DNA from: Acheta domesticus
Taxonomy: Eukaryota > Arthropoda > Insecta > Orthoptera > Gryllidae
NCBI GenBank assembly: GCA_031308135.1
Contig: JAHLJT010002630.1
Span: 97,632,141-97,696,140, forward strand
Length of the DNA stretch: 64,000 nt
Direction of reading: 5' to 3'
Positions within the stretch are counted from its first letter, which is position 1; every line of letters starts with the position of its first letter. Shown in pieces: positions 21,715-30,585 of this stretch. The notes beneath the pieces are model-generated. The model searched no databases, was not told the origin of the DNA, and was given only the letters and a program-made list of their open reading frames with translations. The position numbers and the translations under genes were made by a program.

Positions 21715-21932
21715 TGAATTGCCTTGCCTTATTTTACGTGGCGAGACTCAGGCCATGAGACCTGCTCTTCCGTCCGACCATGCAAATTTTGCTACACTCC
21801 TTTCACCTACTAGCGGAAAGAAGGTATTACTGAAGCGAGAAAACCGGTGGATTTGAATTTATCTCAGAGGCTTCTGACCTAACTGCTAGAGGCTCTGACG
21901 CTAACCACTACACCATTCCCGCCTCGTAAGTC
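21715..21932 (-). mobile_element. tRNA-derived SINE, minus orientation (copy 1, internally shortened)
   Basis: Read on the minus strand it starts CGAGGCGGGAATGGTGTAGT GGTTAGCG (A box), then AAATTCAAATCC (weak B box), a body with GGTCGGACGGAAGAGCAGG and ACGTGGC, and an ATTG-type tail. The copy at 46150-46800 is longer and keeps a better B box (GGGTTGAAACCC), so this one has lost an internal part. A 3'-part relative lies at 32440-32500. Confidence 0.7.
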
Positions 21933-21939
21933 GCCGCCT

Positions 21940-23060
21940 GAATTAAGTCTTCCTCCTGGAAAATCTTGGACTTATAATCAGCGATGAGCATGGGGAGTGC
22001 TTTCAGCAGTAAATTTCTACATTGGAAAACAGGTGTTGTTCTAATATATTGTTGTAATTAAAACAAGTGTTGTTCTAATATATTGGCTAACTACTGTTAG
22101 ACCAAGAGAGATATTCCAGGTACAGAATATGTCTGAAAATCATCATTACCACTTTCTAGCTACAGAATAAGAAGTGAGAATATAAGTCAGGACAAGTAGT
22201 GTACCATTTAAGAGTTGGAGAGCTAATTACTGATTTTATTGACATTATAAAAGGTTAAAATGCATATCACACTAAATTCCTGCCTGACAGGGGAAACACT
22301 GAAATCATATTTCAATTCAGTATGAAAAATACTTATATAATCTGTTATTTTCATTCTTGTGAGAGAAAAAGTTTATTTTAGTAGACCAGTGTAATTGAAA
22401 CATTCCTTAAATATATGAATATAAATATTTAAACCAAAAGTAATAATTTCCTATTTTCATTTCCAACTTTTCTCCCAACTGAGTTTAAAAAGTTCTTATG
22501 ACCTTTAATGTAATAATGTAAGCAGCTTCTTCATGGAACTTTGTCAAGTTTGAATTATTTGTTTCTCGATGTTTTCGAAAACATGTTTGAGGTATATAGC
22601 ACATTCATAAGATCAAAAAGCCTTGTGTTATTAAAAACATGCATAAACACAATTTTACTTATGCATACTATATATTTTAAGCAACTCAAAATTAACACTC
22701 AGAATTTAGAAAATAAATTGAGAATACGTTACACACAATACTCAATGGACGTAAAATACACATGTTGATTGGTAAGCAGATGTAGTCAGTGGCCCATTGA
22801 TGTGGAATCACTTCACAACACCTTACCATATTTATGATTAGCTGAGTGTTGAAAAGAAAAGGAAGCTGGTTGTACTTCATAAAAGAAAACATATTTGTGG
22901 TAAAAAAAACAATTGTATAGGTGAAAACTCCAATTACAATGAAAGATGAAACAACGCTCAGATATGGTTAGTGAAAAAATTAATATTGAAGTTATGATTA
23001 TAGTTACTATATGCAATGTTAGCCACCTCATTTCTTGTTACTCTCATAAAAATATCGTAT
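21940..23060. other. Unassigned AT-rich sequence within duplication copy 1
   Basis: Matches 46810-47900. Short open frames have no recognisable motif. Confidence 0.5.
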
Positions 23061-23089
23061 ATTGATTTTGCTAATGTTGATATTTATTA

Positions 23090-23340
23090 GTAGATATTTT
23101 TTATTATAATACTGTATCTATAGAATTGTCTGGTAGAATAATCAAAGTATTGTCAACATATTCGAGATATAATTCATATTTTATATTTTCCAGGATTTGT
23201 TCAAGTTTTCCCATAACTAACTACAAAAAGAGGACTTTTATGAACCCCCTACAGGTGTACCCTTCTTTCGACTATAAATTTTGGTATTAAATTCAATATG
23301 ATTTAAGATAGTTGTCATAGTAATAAGTATTTTCAAGCTC
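23090..23340 (-). pseudogene. Penelope-like element reverse transcriptase remnant (copy 1)
   Basis: On the minus strand, NTKIYSRKKGTPVGGS is followed after a stop and a frame change by LVMGKLEQILENIKYELYLE and YVDNTLIILPDNS. This corresponds to the Penelope RT arrangement of a KxYxQxxGxxMGSP block, a short helix and the RYVDDTF active-site box. Here the second Asp is Asn, and a stop interrupts the Gly-Ser-Pro block. It is duplicated at about 47940-48190. Intact Penelope-like elements add a GIY-YIG endonuclease, none of which is seen here. Confidence 0.62.
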
Positions 23341-23341
23341 A

Positions 23342-23380
23342 GTCCTAGAAAATTATCTTTAAAGACAATTTTCTAGGATT
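23342..23380. repeat. Short near-perfect palindrome (copy 1)
   Basis: TCCTAGAAAATTATCTTTAA mirrored by the next 16 bases ending TTTTCTAGGA; the same is present at about 48196-48232. Probably part of the Penelope remnant. Confidence 0.6.
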
Positions 23381-23590
23381 GTTTGTGAAACATTCATAAA
23401 AACTAATCATTGTTTTAATACACAAGTTGAGTCCAATGTTTTTATGAATTTTTTACGATTCGCTTCTACATAATTTTTATATTGGATAAATTTTAAAAAA
23501 ATTAAATTTGTTTTGTTATAAATAATATTTCTTTGCCGTCAGGTATACAATTGCCTTTTCTTTGTAATAAATTATATTAAGTCTATTTAT

Positions 23591-23605
23591 CCTTTATACA
23601 GTCTT
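23591..23605 (-). repeat. 15-bp target-site duplication of the RTE-like element (copy 1, 3' side)
   Basis: CCTTTATACAGTCTT here and at 26846-26860 bound the element exactly. The same word is kept at 48444-48458 in copy 2. Confidence 0.88.
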
Positions 23606-23615
23606 CTTCTTCACT

Positions 23616-24392
23616 TCACGGGTTAGGGAGATTCTGTGTTCGGGCTTCATAACACCATCTCTGTCGTGGACAGCCAATGTCCCTTCTTCCCCTTGGTCTG
23701 TACTGAAAGGCATGTCGGGGGATCCTTTCACGAGACATTCTTCCTAGGTGCTGTATCCATCGTGATCTGTATTCATTTATTTTTTCATTAATAGAAAATA
23801 TGTGAAGTTCCTGTCTTGTATCTTCATTTTGTATTTTATCCATTAAGGTGCAGCGTTTTACTCTCGAGAGAAATTTCATTTCAGAGGTATCTTCATTTTA
23901 TTGTTTTCTTATTGTCCATGATTCACACCCATAAAGCAGTTGTGGTATTGCCATGACTTTATAAAATTTTAATAGTGTCTCTTTTCTAGTCTTATTGCGA
24001 AGGTATTTGTTTATTGTTCCACAAGTATGTTGGAAATGTAGTTTTGTTTTCATATCATCACTGTAGTCGTATGTGATATCACAGCCCAAATAATTAAAAT
24101 GTCTTACTTGCTCTATTACTTTATCGTCTATTGTTATTTTTGTTCTGGTAGGATATTTGCCTCTGAATGCCATCACTTTAGTTTTAGAGACAGATATTGA
24201 GAGACAATATTGTTTGCATATTTTATTTAGTTGGTATAAGGATTTTTGGAGACTTATTTCATTATCTTCTATAATTATATGGTCATCAGCATATAGAAGT
24301 GATTGTAGAGGTGTATTTGAATTTATCCAAATACTTGGTTTATTTAAAATTTTCCTTTCTCGTAGAATGTCGTCAATATAAATATTAAACAA
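23616..24392 (-). pseudogene. RTE-like reverse transcriptase, palm to C-terminus (copy 1)
   Basis: The frame 24392-23898 has LLYADDHIII (catalytic YADD box), SVSKTKVMAFRGKYPTR, FNYLGCDITYDYSDD, a NKYLRNKTRKETLLKFYK helix and YGCESW. After a stop, 23879-23616 continues with MKFLSRVKRCTLMD, WIQHLGRMSRERIPRH and GRRDIGCPRQRW, the usual C-terminal block of this group. Relative to copy 2, about 75 bases are missing near 24395 and about 150 near 24510. Nonfunctional. Confidence 0.88.
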
Positions 24393-24714
24393 ATGTAAAT
24401 TGTAAATTAATGCTTGTTTTATGGTAGAGGGATTTAATAACTTCTATCAAGTGGAGAGGATGGCCCCTTTTTGAAAGAATCTGCCAGAGAATTATACGAT
24501 TAACTCTATCAAACGCTGTGAGCTGTTTATTTATTATTTTTGCATACATTTTATAAGCGATGTTCGACAGGCTTATCGTCTCCTGTATTATTTCAGTAGT
24601 GTACCTTTCCAACCAATCTTTATAAATATAGTCTCTAAAGAAAGAGAATTTCACAGACACTTGGCGAATTGCACTTTGACTTTAAAAATATGAAGGTTTT
24701 TTTTTAAAAAAAGC

Positions 24715-24925
24715 ATCTAAATATTCAAGTTAAATGCAACCCGCAAAACTAGTAAAAGTTTTCGTCAAATAACTCCTAAACCAAGTATTCTAGGGCCTTA
24801 AAAACTCAAATTTTGAGGCCATAGTCCTCAAAGAAACGTTTTTCACACCATAATCTACAAGATGAGACATTCTTCGATCCATTCAATTAAATTTATGGTT
24901 CTGCACTTCAATACTATCAAGGCCA
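24715..24925 (+). repeat. Interspersed repeat 'M', copy 3 (inside the Helitron)
   Basis: Shares CTCCTAAAC, AAAAACTCAAATTTTGAGGCC and CACACCATAAT-type blocks with 7290-7515. Confidence 0.6.
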
Positions 24926-25244
24926 CCTCAACATTTATTTAAACCCTTCTTGCTGATAGCAATTTTTGTGTCCACACGCTTAGAAGGCTTAGATTCGTCA
25001 GTCTTGATTTACGCTATCTGTATACACTGTAGTTTGAGCAGTCTGTTTATTTGCATATTCATTAATTTAAGATTTGCTCTCTAGCAACAACTAGAAGTAC
25101 TATTATAGTTGCTTGATACCTATGAAGATTGTTTCTTATGTGTGTAATTAATTGTCCCAACACTCCATGATACTGAATAAATCTTTATCGAAAAATTCTT
25201 TAAAAATCAATTGCATTCCTTTTTATTTTTTATTTCATATTGTG

Positions 25245-25375
25245 TTAGTACGTTGCAAGTTACCTTTATACATTTTTAAGCAAATGAACACGTTGACAAC
25301 TATCCTTCTTAGAATGGAAATAGAAGTATAGGGATGAGTGTGGAGTTTACACGCGAGAGTTCTCGCACAGATACG
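25245..25375 (+). other. Internal Helitron-like 3' end without CTAG
   Basis: GTTACCTTTATACATTTTTAAGCAAA and GGAGTTTACACGCGAGAGTT CTCGCAC parallel the true terminus at 26250-26391, including the hairpin. The hairpin is followed by AGATACGTGG instead of CTAG. It looks like a bypassed terminator of an older element. Confidence 0.6.
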
Positions 25376-26429
25376 TGGAGGTCGAAGGGGAAAACCTGTG
25401 CTATGGCACAACACAAAGAATAAACTTTTTAAATTAGCTAAAGTAAAATAGCTTGAAGCAAATGAAAAGCAAAAATCAAAACCCGCTGGCCTACAATACC
25501 TGAATAAATTTAAAATTATGGAAAGAATAGCGCAAGTCACTCGACAACTACAAACGATCTCTGCTCAAAGGCAGGATTCAAATGTTGGCAGTACATCAAC
25601 GCCCAGCTGCAAACTCATATTGTAAATAATATACCGTTTGATGTTAAACACACTGTGTCGGTTCGTTAAGATAATGGAAACACCGTTTGAGCAACATTCC
25701 CATGTACCGAAGTGAAGTCTAAGCCCAATTCTTTCTAATGGTAACAAATTGTATCTAGTACTCGAAGGTGAAAATATTAGTTCGATTTTTTTTTTTTTTT
25801 TTTGGGCTCGGAAATGCTTTTCTTGAGATACGCATAAAATAATCCAATTCTTTTTAGGATATAAATAATTTTTCAATTTCCGCACCCTAGCAAGCTGGCA
25901 CCTTGACTCTCCAAAGCCCCCCTCTGTTTCTCTTAACAAATCAAGGAAAGTTAAATAATATTGCAAAGAATAGGGTTGAAATAGCCTGATCCAGTATTTC
26001 GCACTACTTTACTACGCTTTCTCAAGGATAAAAAATTTTTCTAATGTTTTTGTGACTATCAAAGAAAGCGAAAAGCTAACTCTCAAGGAAGACTGAATAA
26101 TTTCTTCAAATATTTTTTTAAAGAAGTATGAATTGTTCCAGGAACATCTCTCTGTAGTGCTGAATAAACCTTAATTGCAAATTTGTTTCCAACATCAATT
26201 GCAATTTTATTTTTGCTTGATATTCTGTAAATACATTAGAATTAAGAACAAAAGTACATTCGAAGTTACATTTATACATTTTTTAAACAAACACGTTTCA
26301 TTAACAACTTTCATCTTAATGAAAAAGATAGACAAATGAATAGGGAAGGGGTGGGGTTTACCATGCGAGAGTTCTCGCACGGGTATGCTAGTTCCTCTGT
26401 AATTCTGTGACTGGCTTCTATTTCCTTTC

Positions 26430-26786
26430 TTAAAACGAGATGACTTTTGCTTTTTTCCATGCATCAGGTATTTGGCATTTTCTCCAACAACTATTAAATA
26501 GGGCAAGGAGTCTGTTCTTCAGTTCTTCACCTCCATATTTTAACAGTTCTGCCCCTTTCTGGCCATTAGAGACTTTGTCCTTGTTACCCCGGACATGGTT
26601 TACAGCTGTTTGTGTGGTCTTCTTCGCCGGGACTGCCGTTGAGGTCCTCTTCTGGAGTACTTCTTCGTCTGACCCCTCTCCTTCGACCTGTCCGGCAACG
26701 GAGGCCCTACCAGTAGCTACGCTACCGCCGGCATAGCTCTCAGGGTCATGGGGGTACTCAAACTCCACCACCAACGTCAAGGTCAT
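26430..26786 (-). pseudogene. Leader region fused to RT fragment of the RTE-like element (copy 1)
   Basis: One open frame of 118 codons joins a leader-like part (ESYAGGSVATGRASVAGQ, then basic and Thr-rich sequence) to the RT block GAELLKYGGEELKNRLLALF followed by CQIPDAWKKAKVI. In copy 2 the equivalent RT block is preceded by APEVDGI and the endonuclease linker, so the fusion point near 26556 is a deletion junction. The leader-like part may be the 5' coding or untranslated part of the same element. It is unlikely to be expressed as a useful protein. Confidence 0.6.
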
Positions 26787-26845
26787 GTACTCCCTAGGTG
26801 GGTTTAAACAGTCCTGTAGTTGTTGTTGTTTTTAATTTTTGTTTA

Positions 26846-26860
26846 CCTTTATACAGTCTT
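26846..26860 (-). repeat. 15-bp target-site duplication of the RTE-like element (copy 1, 5' side)
   Basis: CCTTTATACAGTCTT, identical to 23591-23605. Confidence 0.88.
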
Positions 26861-27357
26861 GTAGGTTTTTTATTTATTCGGAATATAAAAAAGCAGAACA
26901 TGTTTGTTTATGATGCCATGCTTCCCTGCCTTGACACCTTAATTGGGGGGGTGCGTGTTTTTTTTTGTCAGGTACCTATATAGAAGAGCCACAAATTCAT
27001 TCTGGGTATAAATCAGCATGTGTATCAATATTTGTTGTTGTGTGAAAGGAATGATCCGTTGATAATAGTTGTTTTTTCAAACTTTGATTGTCATTTTTTG
27101 TGAAATTGTTTGTAATGTATGTGTAAATAAAATTGACTTTTTTTTAAAACATTACTTTTTGATTCTATGTACTTGTAGGATAGAAATACATTCTCAGGAA
27201 TGTAGACAAACAAATAATAATCAACACTATATTCTATTGATCTAGAAGCATGAACCTGCTGCTATTTATCATATTACTGCTGCTGCTGCTGCTTGTATCA
27301 TACCGTTATAATTCTGCGTTTAAATAACCTCAAACACCGTCAATGCGAGGATGGTTA
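26861..27357. other. Intronic sequence upstream of the finger exon (copy 1)
   Basis: From about 27088 it matches copy 2 (from 61316). 26861-27087 has no counterpart in copy 2. It contains a short (CTG)n run at about 27276-27294. Confidence 0.5.
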
Positions 27358-27500
27358 GGAGATAAACGCGATTACCTGCACTTAAACGCCCGATCTCGAG
27401 CGTTTAACTCCACGTGAGTTTAACTTTCAGTAAACGCGTTTAATGCACGTGAAACTCGCGAGAACCTTAAACGCGATTAATCTCTATGATAAACGAAGCT
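27358..27500. promoter_or_regulatory. CpG-rich AAACGC/CACGTG patch upstream of the finger exon (copy 1)
   Basis: Repeated AAACGCG(A/T)TT words, two CACGTG palindromes and a central TAAACGCGTTTA palindrome occur in otherwise AT-rich DNA. The patch is almost unchanged in copy 2 (61581-61720), while surrounding sequence shows more differences. It could be a conserved regulatory element or a young miniature transposon; the sequence alone does not decide. Confidence 0.35.
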
Positions 27501-27525
27501 AAACCCATAATCGAAGGTGGTGAAG

Positions 27526-27972
27526 CCGGCCCTTAGTATGTAAAACATTAGACACTGGACCCTTCACTTTAATGATTTGTGGATCTGGTTAGTAAATGGA
27601 AAAATAGAAAAACGAGATATCCTTTATTTTTTATTTCCTCCTTTACATCCGGTAATCATTAGCTTATTACTTCTAGGGAGGTAAATAAAAATATATCCTG
27701 TTTAAGTACCATAAGTATAAATGAAAACTAGATGGAAAAGGTAAGAGAAAAGTGTGAGAAAATAATCATGTCTCGACGCGTGGTAAAAATTCCCCTACCG
27801 GCTCCGCGTGCCGGTATGATGCTTCAAACCGAAGCTAGGTACCCTGAAGTCCAGGGCGCCCTCTCGTATCTTCATGCGTGCTCCAATCCCGCGACCTGAG
27901 AGAGGTTTTTAACTTTAGAATAAGTGACTGTCTAGCCAATAGCGCTACAAGGGCTCTAAGGTCGGATTGCCT
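27526..27972 (-). mobile_element. Copy-1-specific insertion, probable tRNA-derived SINE
   Basis: Copy 2 runs directly from GGTGATGAAG to GTCGCAG where copy 1 has about 447 extra bases. On the minus strand the insert has CCTTGTAGCGCTATTGGCTAG (A-box-like) and CAGGTCGCGGGATTGGAGCA (B-box-like). No target duplication is evident, so a deletion in copy 2 is the alternative. Confidence 0.45.
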
Positions 27973-28046
27973 GTCGCAGAAGGGCTCGATTGTGCACTGA
28001 GATTGTGAAGTAAAAATAGCCTAAGAGGCATTGCTTGTGTGTTCAG

Positions 28047-28990
28047 GAGCAGGCAGTTTCCCCCCTGTGGGACTCCAGGCAGCCCAGCAAATGATTGGTG
28101 GACCACAGCAGAGTACGACGCCACTGCCTTACTCGGTGGTGCAGCTGGGCGCGGGACCAGTCCTCAGCGCAACGGCACCTGGGCCGTCCAGGAGCCCCGC
28201 CGGTCACAAGCGCAAGTCAAAGAAGAAGTTCACTTGCAAAATTTGCGGACGTTCTTACCCGGCGCAATCCCTTCTCGACGTTCACAACCGCACGCACACA
28301 GGGGAGCGCCCTTTCCTCTGCGACGTGTGTGGTGCTTCTTTCATTAGGCAAGGCCAACTCGCGATTCACTCAACAATACACACGGGGGAGCGACCGTTTA
28401 AATGCGAGTATTGCGGTAAGACATTCCGCCTAAAATCAAACCTAACTTTACACTTGCCCGTACACACGGGAAAGCGCCCACATCGCTGCGACGTGTGCGG
28501 GAAGACTTACGTGCAGAAGCAGGAATTGACTGAACACAAGAGCCTGCACACGGGAGAGAAGCCTAATCGTTGCGACATATGCGGGATTGGTTTTCGAAGA
28601 GCGCACAATCTTAGAGTACACAAGTACAGGCACACGGGCGAGTGGCCGTTTCGCTGCGACGAGTGTGGCATGACCTTTCCAAAGAAATCCGCTTTCACTT
28701 CACATATGCGTGTGCATACTGGCGAGCGGCCCTATGAATGTGAAGTTTGCGGTAAGTCGTTCCGCTTCCAGTCGAGCCTAAGAACACACCGGCAAATCCA
28801 CACGGGAGAGCTTCCGCATCGCTGTGACGTTTGCGGCAAGGCTTTCCGACAGAAAACTACGCTCGTCGGTCACTTGCGCCTTCACACGGGGGAGCGTCCG
28901 TTCTGCTGCGAGTTGTGCGGGGCTAGCTTCCGCCATAACAGCGGCCTTTCGTATCACTTGCGCACGCACAACAAAAGTCAACCCTCTTAG
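28047..28990 (+). CDS. Terminal exon of a C2H2 zinc-finger gene, nine fingers (copy 1)
   Basis: The exon follows an acceptor (TTGTGTGTTCAG/GAG) and continues the phase-1 frame of exon B. It encodes about 313 residues: a Gln/Gly/Pro/Ser-rich stretch, a basic patch (HKRKSKKK), then nine consecutive C2H2 fingers joined by TGERPF-type linkers, ending in KSQPS and TAG at 28988-28990. All Cys and His ligands are present. Base-contact positions (-1, 2, 3, 6) differ between fingers, as in a sequence-specific DNA-binding factor; the likely role is nuclear transcriptional regulation with unknown target. A spacer in finger 3-4 reads TGKRPH. There is no in-frame ATG before the fingers except an internal Met, so it depends on upstream exons. 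Family name not recognised. Confidence 0.85.
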
Positions 28991-29984
28991 ACACTCAGGA
29001 ACAACCGTTTGGCCACCACGAGTGCTCTGTGTAGCCTTGCGTGGGGCCTCCCTCGACCCCCTCCATTGATCGCCTTAAGCGGAGGAAACTTTGACGATCG
29101 CTGGGGCATGTTTAAGATTGCCCGTTCGAAGAAACTATTTGAACACTTGAGTGATCAGTTACTCAAGATAATACATTTTGATAGTGATCGACGTCACAAA
29201 CAAGTAAATATGGCAAAGTCAAATTTCTATAGCTTGAAAGGGGTACGAAGAGGAAGATACAGATTAAATGTTCAGAGAACCTGATCTTGACAATTTAACG
29301 GTTTCCAAGAAGTTAAGAGAACATTCTGACTTGAGTGCGGAAAGAGTAGTAGTTGCTCATTAAATTGATACAACAGAATGCACCTTAAATGTTGGATTGG
29401 TGCTCTTTACATGATCGAATGTAGGAAAATGTAGAAATTAGAATTAGTAATGTGCACAATTTGTTGAACTGATTACGTGTGTCATTTGATACGCTTGTAA
29501 ACAGATTAAATTTTATATATGAAGAAATTACGAGAATTTTAGTACATGCTGTAACCCCTTTCAGGTACATGCCTTTTTCTGGTAGTCCACGAGATCCCTT
29601 TTCCCTAGCTTCCTTAACCTTGATCTTGTTTGTTGTGGCCAGTGTTCTGTTCGTTTTTTCCTATGATCTGCATTTTTTATTCCAACAATTTCCTTGTGGG
29701 AAGTAGGCCTGTAAAAAAAGTGTTTTGGAAGTATAAATTATTTTAGCGGTGCATGGAAAAGGGCATCTGCTCGAAAATTGTGGTTGAGTCTTTGGATTTT
29801 CTCAAAAAACCTTAGCATAAAACTAGTGCTACCAAATGGCACACACATTCATGTATTAGTTTTCTATTTTATTTGGTCTGGGATAACTATTCGGACTTGC
29901 CACATACTCGTGCCAGCTACCATCTGTCACCGCCCCAAATACATTTTACTTTCCCTTATACTATAGTACGTACGAATAGTATAG
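28991..29984 (+). other. 3'-untranslated/flanking region of the finger exon (copy 1)
   Basis: Collinear with 62767-63840. No canonical AATAAA was seen close to the stop codon. No other gene recognised. Confidence 0.5.
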
Positions 29985-30585
29985 GGAAGTTATGTAATGC
30001 TCCTTGAAAAAACGTCAGATTTTCAGCGGAAAAACTCGTATTACGGAGCTCTAGTAACGAAAACGTGGGTAAATCCAGTTGGCTAAATTAAGAGATAAAA
30101 TCTAAAACGTGGTGTATGCAGAATCCTTGTTTTGTGGGTCCTTGATACCGAAAAACCAAATGAAAACAAAACGTTTGTGAACAATGCTGACAACTAAACC
30201 GTTCAGCTGAATTTCTCCAAAATTGATACTCCACGATCGATCTGACTGATCTCGTGGCCCCATTGAATTTGAAACTGATATTTCAGTTGTTTTTTTGGTG
30301 GGGAGGTTCTTTCCATAAAACGCCCTTGGACATTTTCAAAAAAAAATAGGCACCAACAATTTTGACTAAATTTTATTATTGGATAGTCCAAAGGTCATTT
30401 AAGAGAATGGCATAGGTCTCATGTTGGTTGAAAACTCTGATTTTTCGAAAATTGAAAAAATTCAAAATTTTTTTCACCATCTTCCTACAACTACAATTAT
30501 GAAGATACATTTTTCTTAATGAAATACCTTCATAAAAAACAGGTCTTCAAATAAGGTCATGGTCAATTTTTCAAAAAGTATTGTT
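29985..30585 (+). repeat. Interspersed repeat 'R' at the end of duplication copy 1
   Basis: Reverse complement of the repeat at 3241-4925 without the Merlin insertion. Also present at the window end (63840-64000) in copy 2. Interrupted after about 30582 by a Jockey-like relic and resumed at about 32160. Confidence 0.65.

Larger units (their letters stand above)
24576..26391 (+). mobile_element. Non-autonomous Helitron, 1.8 kb
   Basis: It starts TCGTCTCC directly after an A and ends in CTAG directly before a T. Ahead of the end lies the hairpin TGCGAGAGTTCTCGCA (26364-26379), 8 bases upstream of CTAG. These are the Helitron hallmarks: 5'-TC, 3' hairpin plus CTRR, insertion between A and T, no target duplication. 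The paralogous site in copy 2 (about 49631-49642) reads straight through ACAGGCGTA/TTCCTCTG. The interior has no Rep/helicase frame. It carries a copy of repeat M and, at about 25245-25375, an older Helitron-like 3' end. Confidence 0.85.
23606..26845 (-). mobile_element. RTE-like retrotransposon (copy 1), internally deleted and carrying a Helitron
   Basis: Flanked by 15-bp direct repeats. From the 5' end (right) it has an untranslated or leader region (about 26845-26556, GC-rich), then jumps directly into the RT (from 26555, GAELLKYGGEELKNRLLALF). Endonuclease, linker and first RT blocks are missing compared with copy 2. The RT is cut at 26391/24576 by a Helitron and continues to the C-terminus at 23616. 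Copy 2 of the duplication retains the lost part, so the deletion followed the duplication. Confidence 0.88.
7058..28046 (+). other. Long intron (about 21 kb) of the zinc-finger gene
   Basis: The intron is inferred from the exon B donor (7058) and the finger-exon acceptor (GTGTTCAG at 28046). It holds only transposon remains and AT-rich DNA as far as I can read, plus the first two thirds of duplication copy 1. Confidence 0.5.
15380..30121 (+). repeat. Large segmental duplication, copy 1
   Basis: Sequence from TCTCTCTGGCAGTTAATTGT (about 15395) to at least 30121 is closely similar, in the same order and orientation, to 34062-64000. It includes a hAT element, tRNA-like SINEs, a mariner relic, a Penelope remnant, the RTE-like element, and the zinc-finger terminal exon. 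By eye it is well over 90% identical over long stretches, with small indels. Copy 2 is about twice as long because of later insertions. Copy 1 may extend up to the copy 2 start (about 34050), but the window ends before the matching part of copy 2. Confidence 0.92.

Noticed and set aside
25565..25966. 133-codon minus-strand open frame inside the Helitron as a captured gene
   Set aside because: Basic, low-complexity sequence with a long poly-Lys/Phe part from a T run; no domain recognised.
28448..28981. Minus-strand frames over the zinc-finger exon
   Set aside because: Regular antisense echoes of the repeated finger and linker codons; the same happens at 61945-62757.
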